DNA of 64,000 bases from an uncultured Desulfobacteraceae bacterium (GTDB lineage Bacteria > Desulfobacterota > Desulfobacteria > Desulfobacterales > Desulfatirhabdiaceae): contig CAJBLH010000070.1 in the NCBI GenBank assembly GCA_903953895.1, forward strand, positions 1-64,000, given 5' to 3'. Under the pieces are notes generated by a model. It was not told the DNA's origin. It did no database searches and worked only from the letters and a program-made list of their open reading frames with translations. The position numbers and the translations under genes are program-made. Of this stretch, positions 7,816-17,081 are shown piece by piece; within the stretch, counting starts at the first letter, position 1; each line of letters opens with the position of its first letter.

Positions 7816-9834
7816 TTATGGCTTTTCCTTGGACTTCAAGCGTCGAATCGCCGGCGCCATGATTTCTCCGATGAGGGTCCGGTAATCCATTCCGGCTGCC
7901 TCTCCGATTATGCACAAATCAGACCATCCGGGGGTCAAGCCTGGCAGTGGATTGCATTCGATAAAATGGATGCGGCTTGTATGATCCAGCCTGAGATCCA
8001 CCCGCGCCACATCCCGGCACCCCAGTGCCATGAATGCATACTTGGCCACTTGCTCCAGATTTTTTTGTAGAGATCGATCGATATTCGCTGGCGCCTGGTA
8101 AGAAATGGATGCATTGATGTCCAGTTTATGCTCGAATGCATACACCGGAAAGCGATCTTTTTTATCGTTAAAGATAATTTCCATGGGTGGCAACACCTTA
8201 GGCCGGTTTTCGCCCAAGAGTCCGACGGTGAACTCTCTTCCGCTAAGGTATGCTTCAACCAGAACCGGTTGGTGATATTTTGAAAGCAGTTCTCGAGAAA
8301 TCCGCCTGAAATCCACCTCATCCTGTACCACATTCAAGCCCATGACCCCTTTGGAGCTGCCTTCGGCAATGGGTTTGATGATCACCGGAAATTGAAGATT
8401 TCTGGGAAGCCGCTCCTTTCCCGTGCGCATGATGATAAAATCCGCCGTAAAGATGCCGGCCTGACGCACCATTTTTTTTGCCAGAACCTTGTCCAGGCAG
8501 ATGGACAAGGCAGCCGGATCTGATCCGACATAGGGAATGTTCAGAAGTTCCAGAATGGCCGGTACCTGAGATTCACGATTCCGGCCGTGAAGGCCTTCTG
8601 CAATGTTAAACACAATATCCAGGGGCATGGAACCAATAATGGACGGCAGCTCGGGCGTGGCTTCGATTTCCACCACATCATGGCCGTAGGAGGAAATGGC
8701 GCCGGTGATAGCATCGATCGTAGTCCGGCTGTCAAATTCCGCCTCGCTGTCATCATCATTGGCATCCAGGGGCTTGATGCGCTTCAGGTTAAACGTAACC
8801 CCGATTTTCAGCGATTTTCGCCGATTTCGCGAGCGAGCGACCATCTGAATGCCGTAGCGGGTCACAGCACTATTTATTACGGCAGCCAGAACTGCTTCCA
8901 GGGTGGATAGGCCTGCAAGTGCGGCGGATGCATGGATCATGGCGCCTTGTTCCAGGCTGGGAAGGGTGTTGGCCTCGATAAAATACACCTGACCGTTATC
9001 TGCCAACCGGTAATCCAGCCGAGCCAGATCGCGAATGTCGAGAACCTTACAGATCGTTTGAGACAAGCTCAGAAGATGTTTGGCAGTTTTTGAAGGAAGC
9101 GCTGCCGGCATCTGGACGGAAACGGACTCAGGGTTTTGTTTCAGGCTGTAATCATAAATGATATGCTTACAGCCTGAAACCACGGATGGGTCGAAACAAT
9201 ATTCACCGGGCGCAAGGACTCCCCCGGTTTTTCGGGAAGCACTTTCCAGAAAAGGAACAACCACATCCTTTCCTGCGATAAACTCTTCAATCAAGACCCC
9301 CGCCGGATATCGCAGCAACAGCCTTGCCACCTGTTTCAGAAGCATATCCGGGGTTTCCACGATGGATTGTTGTTCGATGACCTTGGAACTGCATTCATAA
9401 TTGGGTTTGATAATTACCGGATAGTTCAGCGCCGGATGGTTCCAGCTATGGACGCTGCTCACAAATAACCAACCGGGCGTCGGTACGCCGCTTTCGGCAA
9501 CCAGCATTTTGGTCAGACGTTTGTCTGTGGTCAGGGTACAGGCATAAGAATCGGAGCCGGTATATGGGATGCCAAGATGTTCAAACAGCCCTGGATAAAA
9601 GGCTTCACGATTTTTTCCCCCTTTTCCGACAGCCGAGTTGAAAATCAGATCCGGACTCAAGCATTCAAGCCTGGCCACCAGTCGTGACGCCGGCCCCGAA
9701 ACATCGATCCGGTCCACTTGATGGCCCAGGGCAGTCAATGCTCCGAAAATCGCCTCAATTGTTTCCGGCCTGTCAAACGCCGCATCCTCTTCGCTGTTGG
9801 TCATCTGTAAATTGTATGTATAGGCGATTTTCAT
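7816..9834 (-). CDS. Tandem double ATP-grasp ligase (two D-Ala-D-Ala ligase-like halves)
   Basis: 672 residues, about twice the length of a Ddl. ATG 9834 is preferred to the in-frame TTG at 9837. Each half starts with a Ddl-like N-domain (KIAYTYNLQ; KIGVTFNLK), then PDLIFN or LDIVFN, then a GIPYTGSD or NIPYVGSD segment, then an ATP-grasp. The C-terminal half keeps a near-canonical ATP site (FPVIIKPIAEGSSKGV) and acidic metal site (FIECNPLPGLTPG). The N-terminal half is altered in the same places (IIKPNYECSSKV; FIEANTLPSLEQG) but keeps its Lys and Glu. It joins two carboxylate/amine substrates at ATP expense; the true substrates are unknown. It follows the TPR gene with a nine-base gap. Confidence 0.82.
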   Translation of the reverse strand: MKIAYTYNLQMTNSEEDAAFDRPETIEAIFGALTALGHQVDRIDVSGPASRLVARLECLSPDLIFNSAVGKGGKNREAFYPGLFEHLGIPYTGSDSYACTLTTDKRLTKMLVAESGVPTPGWLFVSSVHSWNHPALNYPVIIKPNYECSSKVIEQQSIVETPDMLLKQVARLLLRYPAGVLIEEFIAGKDVVVPFLESASRKTGGVLAPGEYCFDPSVVSGCKHIIYDYSLKQNPESVSVQMPAALPSKTAKHLLSLSQTICKVLDIRDLARLDYRLADNGQVYFIEANTLPSLEQGAMIHASAALAGLSTLEAVLAAVINSAVTRYGIQMVARSRNRRKSLKIGVTFNLKRIKPLDANDDDSEAEFDSRTTIDAITGAISSYGHDVVEIEATPELPSIIGSMPLDIVFNIAEGLHGRNRESQVPAILELLNIPYVGSDPAALSICLDKVLAKKMVRQAGIFTADFIIMRTGKERLPRNLQFPVIIKPIAEGSSKGVMGLNVVQDEVDFRRISRELLSKYHQPVLVEAYLSGREFTVGLLGENRPKVLPPMEIIFNDKKDRFPVYAFEHKLDINASISYQAPANIDRSLQKNLEQVAKYAFMALGCRDVARVDLRLDHTSRIHFIECNPLPGLTPGWSDLCIIGEAAGMDYRTLIGEIMAPAIRRLKSKEKP

Positions 9835-9843
9835 CAATACCGA

Positions 9844-10527
9844 TCAGCTAAGGCTTTTTTCTCTGGCGATATCAATATAAATGGAGTTGGGAAAATCCGC
9901 TGCAATTCGGGAGAACGTGGCCTTACTTTTTTCCTTGTTTCCCATTTTATCATACACGGAAGCCAGATTGTAGAGGCTGAGATCTTTTAAAGAAGCATCG
10001 GCGGAAGTGGTCAGCATTTCAAAATATTTGACAGCGGATTCATAGTCTTTTTTGCCTTCGTAGGCATAGCCGATACTGCTTAGCAATAAATTTTTATAAA
10101 ACGGGGTGTTGCTGAATTCTTCCAGAGCGGTTTTGTACAGGGAAATTGCTTTGTCAAACTCGCCTGCACGAAAACAAATATTGGCGAATTCGATTCCGGC
10201 AATCTTGCCCATGTTCCTGGAAGAATAGCCATCCAGAATCAGGGAAAACGTTTTTTCGACGGATTGATACGCCTTTACCGGATCATTGGCTTTCAAGGCA
10301 ATCTGGTATTGGGCCAGACCCTCTGTCAGAAGAGCGGATGCCTTGTTTTCGGCGTGGTGTAAATAGGCTTGAAAGCCTGCAGCTGCAAGAAGCAGCGCAA
10401 ACACGCCAGCGGCAGCAAAGAGTGCCTGCTGTTTATAGGTGGTGAGCCATTGAATCAATTTTCCGGAAAAAGTAATGAATTCATCTGGCTCTTTAAGAAG
10501 CTGTTTGCGGGTCAGTTTTTGTGCCAT
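9844..10527 (-). CDS. Membrane-anchored TPR protein (YfgM-like)
   Basis: 227 residues. A short basic cytoplasmic N-terminus is followed by one membrane helix (about residues 35-57, QQALFAAAGVFALLLAAAGF). A periplasmic region of helical TPR-type repeats follows, including AGEFDKAISLYKTALEEF, GKKDYESAVKYFEML and MGNKEKSKATFSRIAADFPN. The start has GGAG upstream. YfgM-like proteins act with the SecYEG translocon and periplasmic chaperones; assignment to that role is only by architecture. It lies in line with the double ATP-grasp gene and may be co-transcribed. Confidence 0.75.
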   Translation of the reverse strand: MAQKLTRKQLLKEPDEFITFSGKLIQWLTTYKQQALFAAAGVFALLLAAAGFQAYLHHAENKASALLTEGLAQYQIALKANDPVKAYQSVEKTFSLILDGYSSRNMGKIAGIEFANICFRAGEFDKAISLYKTALEEFSNTPFYKNLLLSSIGYAYEGKKDYESAVKYFEMLTTSADASLKDLSLYNLASVYDKMGNKEKSKATFSRIAADFPNSIYIDIAREKSLS

Positions 10528-10566
10528 GATATCTCCAAATAAAAGGTCAGGTTATAATCCAAAATA

Positions 10567-10634
10567 ATTTCACTGCAAAGGTTGCAAATATTCAATCGAT
10601 AATTCATGAGATGCTCTTTGCGCCTTTGCTGTGA
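10567..10634. repeat. Intergenic inverted-repeat element (copy of the 47.7 kb element)
   Basis: The left arm reads TTCACTGCAAAGGTTGCAAA and the right arm CTTTGCGCCTTTGCTGTGAA, an imperfect inverted repeat with a short AT-rich loop. The same arms, better preserved, occur at 47733-47808. This is a dispersed non-coding repeat of the CGCAAAGG(C)GCAAAG kind found in many environmental genomes, and may fold into a long hairpin between the genes on either side. Confidence 0.65.
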
Positions 10635-10676
10635 ATACGCTCACTATTCAAAGCTGTACATTCGGTTGAGGACGGT

Positions 10677-11648
10677 CTATTTCAGAAGCTTTCGTATTCT
10701 ATCCCACCCGGCGTGGGGGATGCCAGCACCGACAACCTGGCAAACTTCATATCCGCAGGCCGATGCCAACTGGCCGCATTTTTCCAAATCGTAGCTGTTG
10801 ACCAGGCCAAACAGGAATCCCGATGCCCACAGGTCTCCCGCGCCGGTCGTGTCGAGGGCGCTACCGTCTCCGAGAGGCTCTACCTTGAGGGTCTTTCCCT
10901 GATGCGAAACATAGCTTCCGCGGTTTCCAATCTTCAGAACAGCAATATCCGCCCGTGAGGAAAGGCTTTCGATCATGCGTTCTTCGTCGGTATGGCCCGT
11001 AAACGCCCGAGCCTCGTCTTCGTTGGCGATCAGGATATCGACAAATTCATCTACGATCTGATCCAACAGCAATTTGTTGGATTCAACGACCGTAAAGCTG
11101 GCCAGATCCAGCGATATCCGTGCGCCGGATCTTTTTGCCAGCGATAGGGCCTGCAGCATCAGTGTCGGATTGAACAGCAGATACCCCTCGATATGAACCA
11201 CAGCCGCGCCTTCAAAACAGGTTTCAGCGATTTCTTCGGGCTGAATTTCGGAAGATGCCCCCAGATACGTGAGCATGGACCGCTGGGCATCCGGCGTGAT
11301 GATGGACAGCACCCTGCCGGTACGGGTCGGCGAGTGCAGCAAATGGGGTTCTACTCCGTTTTCAAGCAGTCCGGTTTCAAAAAAAGCACCCATGGGTCCG
11401 ACGCCGCGCTTTCCGACAAAACGCGAGATGCCGCCGAGTCTGGCGATGCCGATCATCGTATTGCAGGCAGACCCGCCCGGAACAACACGGGGAGAGGATT
11501 TCAAGCCCGTAAGTACATTTTCGATAGCGGCATTGTCAACCAGCGTCATGCCGCCTTTGACTGCTCCGGATCGATGTAGAAAATCATCTGTTTCATGGGC
11601 AAGGATATCTACCAGAGCGGAACCGATACCGACAATCACTTTTTTCAT
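10677..11648 (-). CDS. PfkB-family sugar/nucleoside kinase
   Basis: 323 residues. ATG 11648 was chosen because AAGGAAA precedes it and homology begins there; the longer frame overlaps the SH3 gene. The two PfkB signatures are present: GGSACNTMIGIARLGG near residue 55 and DTTGAGDLWASGFLFG near 270, the latter holding the catalytic Asp and the anion hole. It phosphorylates a sugar or nucleoside with ATP. The protein resembles the adenosine-kinase-like branch found in many Desulfobacterota, but the substrate cannot be read from sequence. The SH3 gene ends 16 bases upstream, so the two are probably one transcript. Confidence 0.88.
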   Translation of the reverse strand: MKKVIVGIGSALVDILAHETDDFLHRSGAVKGGMTLVDNAAIENVLTGLKSSPRVVPGGSACNTMIGIARLGGISRFVGKRGVGPMGAFFETGLLENGVEPHLLHSPTRTGRVLSIITPDAQRSMLTYLGASSEIQPEEIAETCFEGAAVVHIEGYLLFNPTLMLQALSLAKRSGARISLDLASFTVVESNKLLLDQIVDEFVDILIANEDEARAFTGHTDEERMIESLSSRADIAVLKIGNRGSYVSHQGKTLKVEPLGDGSALDTTGAGDLWASGFLFGLVNSYDLEKCGQLASACGYEVCQVVGAGIPHAGWDRIRKLLK

Positions 11649-11664
11649 ATCTTTTTCCTTATTA

Positions 11665-12105
11665 TTACCAGACCGTGGATTCGTGAATCCAACCCTTGTC
11701 GCCGTCGGCATGTTCCACCAGAATCCATTTGTTGTTGCGCTTGATGACTTTAAACGGAATGCCCTGCCCGACCGTAAACAGAACTTTGGCTTCCGGTTTG
11801 GGTTCGGATCGGAGGCTGTTCTTATCTTTTGCGGTGATGATCGAGGGAGTGTTTGCGACCTGGGACTGATGCACCCAGCCTTCATCTCCTTGAAAGTCTT
11901 TTATCTGATACCATTCCCCGACTTTTTTAAGCACACTGAGGGGGAAGTATTTTTCGGATTTCCAGAGTATGTCGAAATTATTGCCAGCGCCGGATCGAAT
12001 TTTGGCTTCCGTTCCAGAAACCGATACACGCTGCTCGGCGATGGCCGTGCCGCAAAGCCAAAGAAAAACCATGATTCCGAATATCCACGAGGATTTGATT
12101 TTCAT
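11665..12105 (-). CDS. Exported protein with two bacterial SH3 domains
   Basis: 146 residues. ATG 12105 was chosen because GAGGA lies just before it and a signal peptide follows (MKIKSSWIFGIMVFLWLC, cleaved after GTAIA). Two SH3b repeats can be seen: residues about 25-80 (AKIRSGAGNNFDILWKS, ending DEGWVHQSQV) and 88-146 (NSLRSEPKPEAKVLF, ending DKGWIHESTVW). Such domains usually bind cell-wall peptides. There is no catalytic domain, so a binding or targeting role is likely. Confidence 0.85.
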   Translation of the reverse strand: MKIKSSWIFGIMVFLWLCGTAIAEQRVSVSGTEAKIRSGAGNNFDILWKSEKYFPLSVLKKVGEWYQIKDFQGDEGWVHQSQVANTPSIITAKDKNSLRSEPKPEAKVLFTVGQGIPFKVIKRNNKWILVEHADGDKGWIHESTVW

Positions 12106-12379
12106 AGCAGTCCTCACATGCCAAGGTTCAACAGTTTCCTCATCTGAAAGACCGGAAAAGCCATGATCCATGCAAGAGATGTGTTGTGTCTGATGCAGAA
12201 AAACATCCATTTCCAGGATCGCAGTTCTCTGCGAATGGCATCCATCGTAGCAAGACAGGGCAAATAGCGCAACACAAATACCCCGCATGGAAATGGCGGA
12301 AAGCGGGGTCATGCCTGAAGACTGCAGCACAGTCCGCAACGATTTGGAAGCGATTTTCAATTGCGGGGACGTCGTCAGA

Positions 12380-12619
12380 TCATCGGGGACCGGGAATGTC
12401 ATATGTGGTGCAGGAACCACTGGAGCAACTGCGGGTTTGGGTGGAAGTACCCGTGCCGCCGTTTCCGCTGCTTACGGAGAAATTGGCGCTGCTGAGAATG
12501 CGCTCGATCTCCAGTGCGTTGCATTTGCTGCATTTCATCTCTGCCGTATCTTGTGCGCTGGTAAAAAGAATCTCAAAACATTCATTGCATTTCAAACACT
12601 TAAACTCATATATCGGCAT
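12380..12619 (-). CDS. FmdB-family zinc-ribbon protein
   Basis: 79 residues. It starts MPIYEFKCLKCNECFE and has a second CSKC pair 20-odd residues later, the four-cysteine zinc ribbon of the FmdB family of putative regulatory proteins. The C-terminal tail is Gly/Ser/Cys rich (SGNGGTG, then CSSGSC), as is common in this family. Role unknown. The stretch 12106-12379 downstream shows no gene I would defend. Confidence 0.88.
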   Translation of the reverse strand: MPIYEFKCLKCNECFEILFTSAQDTAEMKCSKCNALEIERILSSANFSVSSGNGGTGTSTQTRSCSSGSCTTYDIPGPR

Positions 12620-12644
12620 AATGAACCTCCATAAATTTTTCCGT

Positions 12645-14831
12645 CTACAGATTAATGGGTAATTTTACCACAAACCGGGCGCCTTTCCCATGAGATTTTT
12701 CAAGAGTGAGGATGCCGCCATGTCTTTCAACGATGCCATGACAGATATAGAGCCCCAATCCGGTTCCCTGGCCGACCGTTTTGGTGGTGAAAAAAGGTTT
12801 AAAGATATCCTGACGGATGGCATCGGCAATTCCAGGTCCCGTATCTTCACACTTGAAAATAACCTGATGATGGTCTTTGTCAACATGGGTTTTCAGAAAA
12901 ATGGTTCCGGAAGATGGCGCCGTTGCCTGAATGGCATTTTTAATGATATTCAAGGCGACCTGACCCAAACCGGCAAAATTTCCATAAACGAGTGGCAGGT
13001 CATCAGCATACAGCTTGATGATAGCAACTTTGTGATTTTTATAAAGGTTTTTTAGTATCTGCAGTGCATCCTCGATGACGGCGTTCATATCGATGTCTTC
13101 GGTAAATGTCTGTGTCTGCCGAGACAGACCCAGAAGGCTGCTGACAATGGCTTTTGCCCGCGCCAGTTCATTTCCGGCAAAAACCAGATCATCTACGAAT
13201 GGTGAATTCAGCAGTGAATCGTTCTCTAATAAAGAAATATCCTCGATGGTTGACTGGATCAGGCTGATGGCGCTGGCAAGCGGATTGTTCAATTCATGGG
13301 CCGTGCCGGCAACCAGTGTGCCGATGGCAGCCAGACTCTCGGATCGAACCAACAACTCGATGGCTTTTTCTTTTTCAGTGAGAGCGGTTTGGAGTTCAAG
13401 GGTTCGTTCGACTACTTTTTCTTCGAGATGTTTGTTCAGCTCCTCAATTTTCTGATAGGATCTGGCATTCTCGATGGAAAGCGAGCTTTGGTTGGCCAGA
13501 GTTTCCAGCAGATCCATATCTTCAGCTACGAAGAGATCTCCGGATTTTTTGTCCCCGATGGTCAGAAAGCCGTTGATGGTATTTTCAAATATCAAGGGAA
13601 AAACTACGGCGGACTGGATGCGTTCCAGATCGGCATATACCTGACGGAGAAACACATCTTTGGACTGCTGCATCAGCGGGTCTTTCTGTAATGGCTGGCG
13701 GTGGCGTCTCATCCACGTAACCAGGGCGGAATCTTCGGAAATGCCATCCGGCATCTGGAACGAGGCGCAATTGTCGCCGCTGCGTATGAAAGTGGGCGGG
13801 CTGGAATCATCCAATAAATACATACTACAGAGACCGACCTGCATGGAATTGGAAATCGTTTCAATCAGCAGCGCTGCGATCTGTCTCAGATCCATTACCG
13901 CGGTAATTGTTTGGCTCAACTGCTTGATGGTTTTTCTGTAATCATATTTGCCCTTTAAAAAATATTGGTCCACCAGCATCTGAATCCGTGTTTTCACCGG
14001 GCCAATGATAACCGACACAACAATAAAAAAAACCAACGGAAAATAAACCGAATCCGCCGCATTGATATCCGTCGCGGTCATGTTGATGCCTGTTACGACC
14101 AGTGCATACAGTAAGGTGAGTGTTATGGTCAGCAGCGAATAAATCATGCTTTTTCGAATCAGGATTCCCATATCCAGCAGATCGTATCGAAACAGCCCTA
14201 CGGCAAAAATGGTAAGGGGGATAAAACTGAAATTCCCAAGTGGGTATACCGCATATCCGAGCAGTGGAAGCGTGTTCATGCCGATCAGAAGTCCGAGAAC
14301 ACCGAATCCGCAAAAAATGTATTTCAGCCGGTTTTTCACAATGCTCTGGGTTTCTTTTATAATGGCTGAACGTAGCAACGTCAGTACATAGGCAGTGGCA
14401 AATACGGTGCCGATTCCCACCAGAATATACAGAGGGCCGCCTATGCCGAAATAACCGAAAGCATGCAGCCGCATATCTGCAATCAGCCACGGTGTGGGGG
14501 TTAAACACATCAGTATGAAGGAAAAAAGATAGGCGGATCGGATTATCCAGATACGGCCCGGGATATTCAGATATACATGAAAAAAATGAATGTAGAGGGG
14601 GATGAAATAAGGGATGAAAATGTGATCCAGCCGACTGACAAACAGGGCCGTCTCAGGGGACTTGCAATTGAAAATCACGAGAATATCAGTGTATAGAAAG
14701 ACGCCGAAGATACAGATCACGGTAAAGATGCGGTTGATCCGATTTTTTCGGACATGTAAGACAGACAGATAGGCGAGAAAGGCAAAACAGCACAGCGATA
14801 GAAATGGCGGAATATTGTATAAAAGCCTCAT
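12645..14831 (-). CDS. Sensor histidine kinase, 7TM-like N-terminus, GAF and HisKA/HATPase
   Basis: 728 residues. The first roughly 285 contain eight or so membrane helices (from FLSLCCFAFLAYLSVL to FPLVFFIVVSVIIG), resembling the histidine-kinase N-terminal 7TM region seen in PrsK-type kinases. A GAF domain follows (about 310-460, with VFPLIFENTINGFLTIGDK), then a coiled coil, then the catalytic core: H-box AGTAHELNNPLASA with the phospho-His, N-box NIIKNAIQAT, DTGPGIAD and GQGTGLGL. Its start overlaps the recN stop by four bases (ATGA), so it is translated with recN. No response regulator is adjacent. Confidence 0.9.
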   Translation of the reverse strand: MRLLYNIPPFLSLCCFAFLAYLSVLHVRKNRINRIFTVICIFGVFLYTDILVIFNCKSPETALFVSRLDHIFIPYFIPLYIHFFHVYLNIPGRIWIIRSAYLFSFILMCLTPTPWLIADMRLHAFGYFGIGGPLYILVGIGTVFATAYVLTLLRSAIIKETQSIVKNRLKYIFCGFGVLGLLIGMNTLPLLGYAVYPLGNFSFIPLTIFAVGLFRYDLLDMGILIRKSMIYSLLTITLTLLYALVVTGINMTATDINAADSVYFPLVFFIVVSVIIGPVKTRIQMLVDQYFLKGKYDYRKTIKQLSQTITAVMDLRQIAALLIETISNSMQVGLCSMYLLDDSSPPTFIRSGDNCASFQMPDGISEDSALVTWMRRHRQPLQKDPLMQQSKDVFLRQVYADLERIQSAVVFPLIFENTINGFLTIGDKKSGDLFVAEDMDLLETLANQSSLSIENARSYQKIEELNKHLEEKVVERTLELQTALTEKEKAIELLVRSESLAAIGTLVAGTAHELNNPLASAISLIQSTIEDISLLENDSLLNSPFVDDLVFAGNELARAKAIVSSLLGLSRQTQTFTEDIDMNAVIEDALQILKNLYKNHKVAIIKLYADDLPLVYGNFAGLGQVALNIIKNAIQATAPSSGTIFLKTHVDKDHHQVIFKCEDTGPGIADAIRQDIFKPFFTTKTVGQGTGLGLYICHGIVERHGGILTLEKSHGKGARFVVKLPINL

Positions 14832-16528
14832 GAGGATTCAAGCAGCTCGCGGGCATGTTCCCAGGCGGCAGGGGTCAGTGTTTCGCCGCCGAGCATGCGC
14901 GCCAGTTCGTGAATTCTTTCCTCCGGATTGAGCGCCTGAATGGTTGTGGATGTCCGTCCGTCATGTACATGCTTGATGATTCTGAAATGGTGGTTTCCGA
15001 ACCTGGCAATCTGAGGCAGATGGGTGATGCAGATGACCTGGTGATGTCCGGAAATATCTCGGAGCTTTTTTCCGACGACTTCCGCCACGCCGCCGCCGAT
15101 CCCGGAATCCACTTCATCGAAAATGACGGTTTCCACGGCGTCGTTATGTGAAAGAATGGCTTTTAAGGCCAGAACCACCCGGGAAAGCTCTCCGCCCGAG
15201 GCAATCTGAGAAAGGGGCTTCAAGGCTTCACCTGGATTCGGAGCGATCAGGAAAACAGCCCGATCCAGTCCGTATTCAGATAGGACTTTTCCGTCACAGA
15301 TCCAATACGGATTATCGCCGTTACTGGCCGGAGTGTTGCGAAGGGCGATCTGAAAGCGGGTATGGGGCATTTTCAGTGCGCCAAGCTCTGTCTCAACGCG
15401 CTGAGCCAATGCTTCAGCCGACAGGATGCGCTGAGCCGACAGAGCAATGGATATCTGACACAAACGAGCATGTTGGCGGCTTAAGGTTTTCTGGGTCTCT
15501 TCCAGTGTGTCGGAAAGATGTTCGATGTCGAACAGTTCTTTTTCAATTTCGGTCAGCCTGGTCAATATCGCGTCCGGAGATCCTCCATACTTTCGCTTGA
15601 GTTTATGAAGAAAATCAATTCTGGTTTCGACCGCCTCCAGCCGTCCTTCATCGGTTTCGATGGCGTGAAGATAAGCGCTGAGTCCTTCGACAATATCTTC
15701 GATACGGTATCCCGCTTCTTCCAGTGATGCAGAGAAAGAGGCCAGGCCCGGATCGATCTGAGCTGCCTTGTCCATTGTTTTCCGAATGGTTGAAAGACGT
15801 TCTGTAACGGCCCCGCTTCCCACATACAGACTCTCGATGCTGCTCTGAACCGCCTCATAGAGCATTCCGGCGTGTTTGAGCCGGTTCCGGTCCTGCTCAA
15901 GTTCAATATCTTCTCCCGCCTGGATGCTGGCATCCAAAATCTCTTTTTTTTGAAAGGTAAGCAGATCGATTCGTTCCTGTTGATGAAGGGCGTCTTTCTG
16001 AAGGCGTTGAAAATTCTGAATCAAAGGCGCCATGGCGTGATATCCGGCGTTGACTTCATTTCGAAGGGTAACCAGTCCCCCGAACTGATCCAGAATCAGC
16101 AGGTGCAGATCTTCCTTTAACAGCCCCTGGTGGGCATGCTGTCCGGAGATGGACGCCAGACTTTCTGTGATGGCGGCCAGAACCTGAATGGTCGCCAGTC
16201 GTCCGTTGATGTAAATGCGGTGACGCTCGGCTGCAGAAATGATCCGTCGGATCAATAGCCCTTCGGTGGGATTGTATCCATGGGATGACATCACAGCGGC
16301 CGTGCGGCTTTCGGGTGAAACGAAAAACAAGGCTTCCAGTTCCGCGGCTTCTGCACCCGATCGAACCATAGCCATACCGGCCCGGCTGCCCAGCAGGAGA
16401 TTGACGGCCTGAAGAATGATGGATTTGCCAGCGCCTGTCTCGCCGCTCAGGACGGTCAATCCTTCGGAAAATGAGATCCGAAGGTCATCGATAATGGCAA
16501 AATTTTTTATGGAAAGTTCTTGCAGCAT
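14828..16528 (-). CDS. recN: DNA repair protein RecN
   Basis: 566 residues, the normal length. SMC-like ATPase with Walker A GETGAGKSIIL near residue 30, a long central coiled-coil region, the ABC signature ASGGELSRVVLALKAIL near 445 and Walker B VIFDEVDSGIGG near 475. RecN binds DNA ends and acts with RecA in double-strand-break repair. The start at 16528 gives MLQELSIKNFAIIDD, the expected N-terminus. It is followed by a histidine kinase gene in four-base overlap and preceded at 35 bases by a small unknown gene. Confidence 0.96.
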   Translation of the reverse strand: MLQELSIKNFAIIDDLRISFSEGLTVLSGETGAGKSIILQAVNLLLGSRAGMAMVRSGAEAAELEALFFVSPESRTAAVMSSHGYNPTEGLLIRRIISAAERHRIYINGRLATIQVLAAITESLASISGQHAHQGLLKEDLHLLILDQFGGLVTLRNEVNAGYHAMAPLIQNFQRLQKDALHQQERIDLLTFQKKEILDASIQAGEDIELEQDRNRLKHAGMLYEAVQSSIESLYVGSGAVTERLSTIRKTMDKAAQIDPGLASFSASLEEAGYRIEDIVEGLSAYLHAIETDEGRLEAVETRIDFLHKLKRKYGGSPDAILTRLTEIEKELFDIEHLSDTLEETQKTLSRQHARLCQISIALSAQRILSAEALAQRVETELGALKMPHTRFQIALRNTPASNGDNPYWICDGKVLSEYGLDRAVFLIAPNPGEALKPLSQIASGGELSRVVLALKAILSHNDAVETVIFDEVDSGIGGGVAEVVGKKLRDISGHHQVICITHLPQIARFGNHHFRIIKHVHDGRTSTTIQALNPEERIHELARMLGGETLTPAAWEHARELLESS

Positions 16529-16563
16529 AAGGAATTGAAAAAATCATAACGGATGATAAAGGA

Positions 16564-16977
16564 TTATCGCAACCCCATTTGTTCTATAGCTTCCTCGATC
16601 TGACGTATTGGATAACCCAAGATAGAGCAAACCGACCCGGAATATTCAAGAACGGTAAACAGGCTGCCTTTGATGCGATATTCGGAATCCCACACGATTG
16701 CGTGATCCTGAGATGTCTCGTTGATGGTAAAAGCCTGTTTTTCGCCGTCGCGGCTCAGACATTTTGCAAGCCCTTTGTCCGTATCGAGTATCCACGCATC
16801 TCCGGTTTTCGTAGAAAAGAAAATCAGTTTTCCCAGAGTCGTCAACCGCGCTTCTCGATGCTGAGACAACTGGACGATGGTATTGACTTCCTGACTGAAA
16901 TGCAGATACTTCGGATTCTGGCTGATGGGTTTCGATAGCGGAATTTTCGTCTTGAACGGCTTTTTTCGCTTTCCCAT
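16564..16977 (-). CDS. Conserved-looking small protein of unknown function
   Basis: 137 residues with a basic N-terminus (MGKRKKPFKTKIPL). The rest is soluble and mixed alpha/beta: TLGKLIFFSTKTGDAWILD and IVWDSEYRIKGSLFTVLEY look like beta hairpins, and the end EEAIEQMGLR is helical. There is no signal peptide or cysteine cluster. It ends 35 bases before recN on the same strand, so it may belong to the recN-kinase transcript. I do not recognise the family. Confidence 0.7.
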   Translation of the reverse strand: MGKRKKPFKTKIPLSKPISQNPKYLHFSQEVNTIVQLSQHREARLTTLGKLIFFSTKTGDAWILDTDKGLAKCLSRDGEKQAFTINETSQDHAIVWDSEYRIKGSLFTVLEYSGSVCSILGYPIRQIEEAIEQMGLR

Positions 16978-17081
16978 TTTCCCTCCCGTACAATGTGAGC
17001 ACAGAATCGATATGAATTTCTCGGTTCAATATTTCACAATATGCATTGTAATGCAATCGGTTGTTTAACGTCAAAGAATAA

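Noticed and set aside
12106-12420. N-terminal extension of the SH3 protein to 12420
   Set aside because: A signal peptide and Shine-Dalgarno mark ATG 12105. The extra 105 residues look non-coding and would bury the signal peptide.
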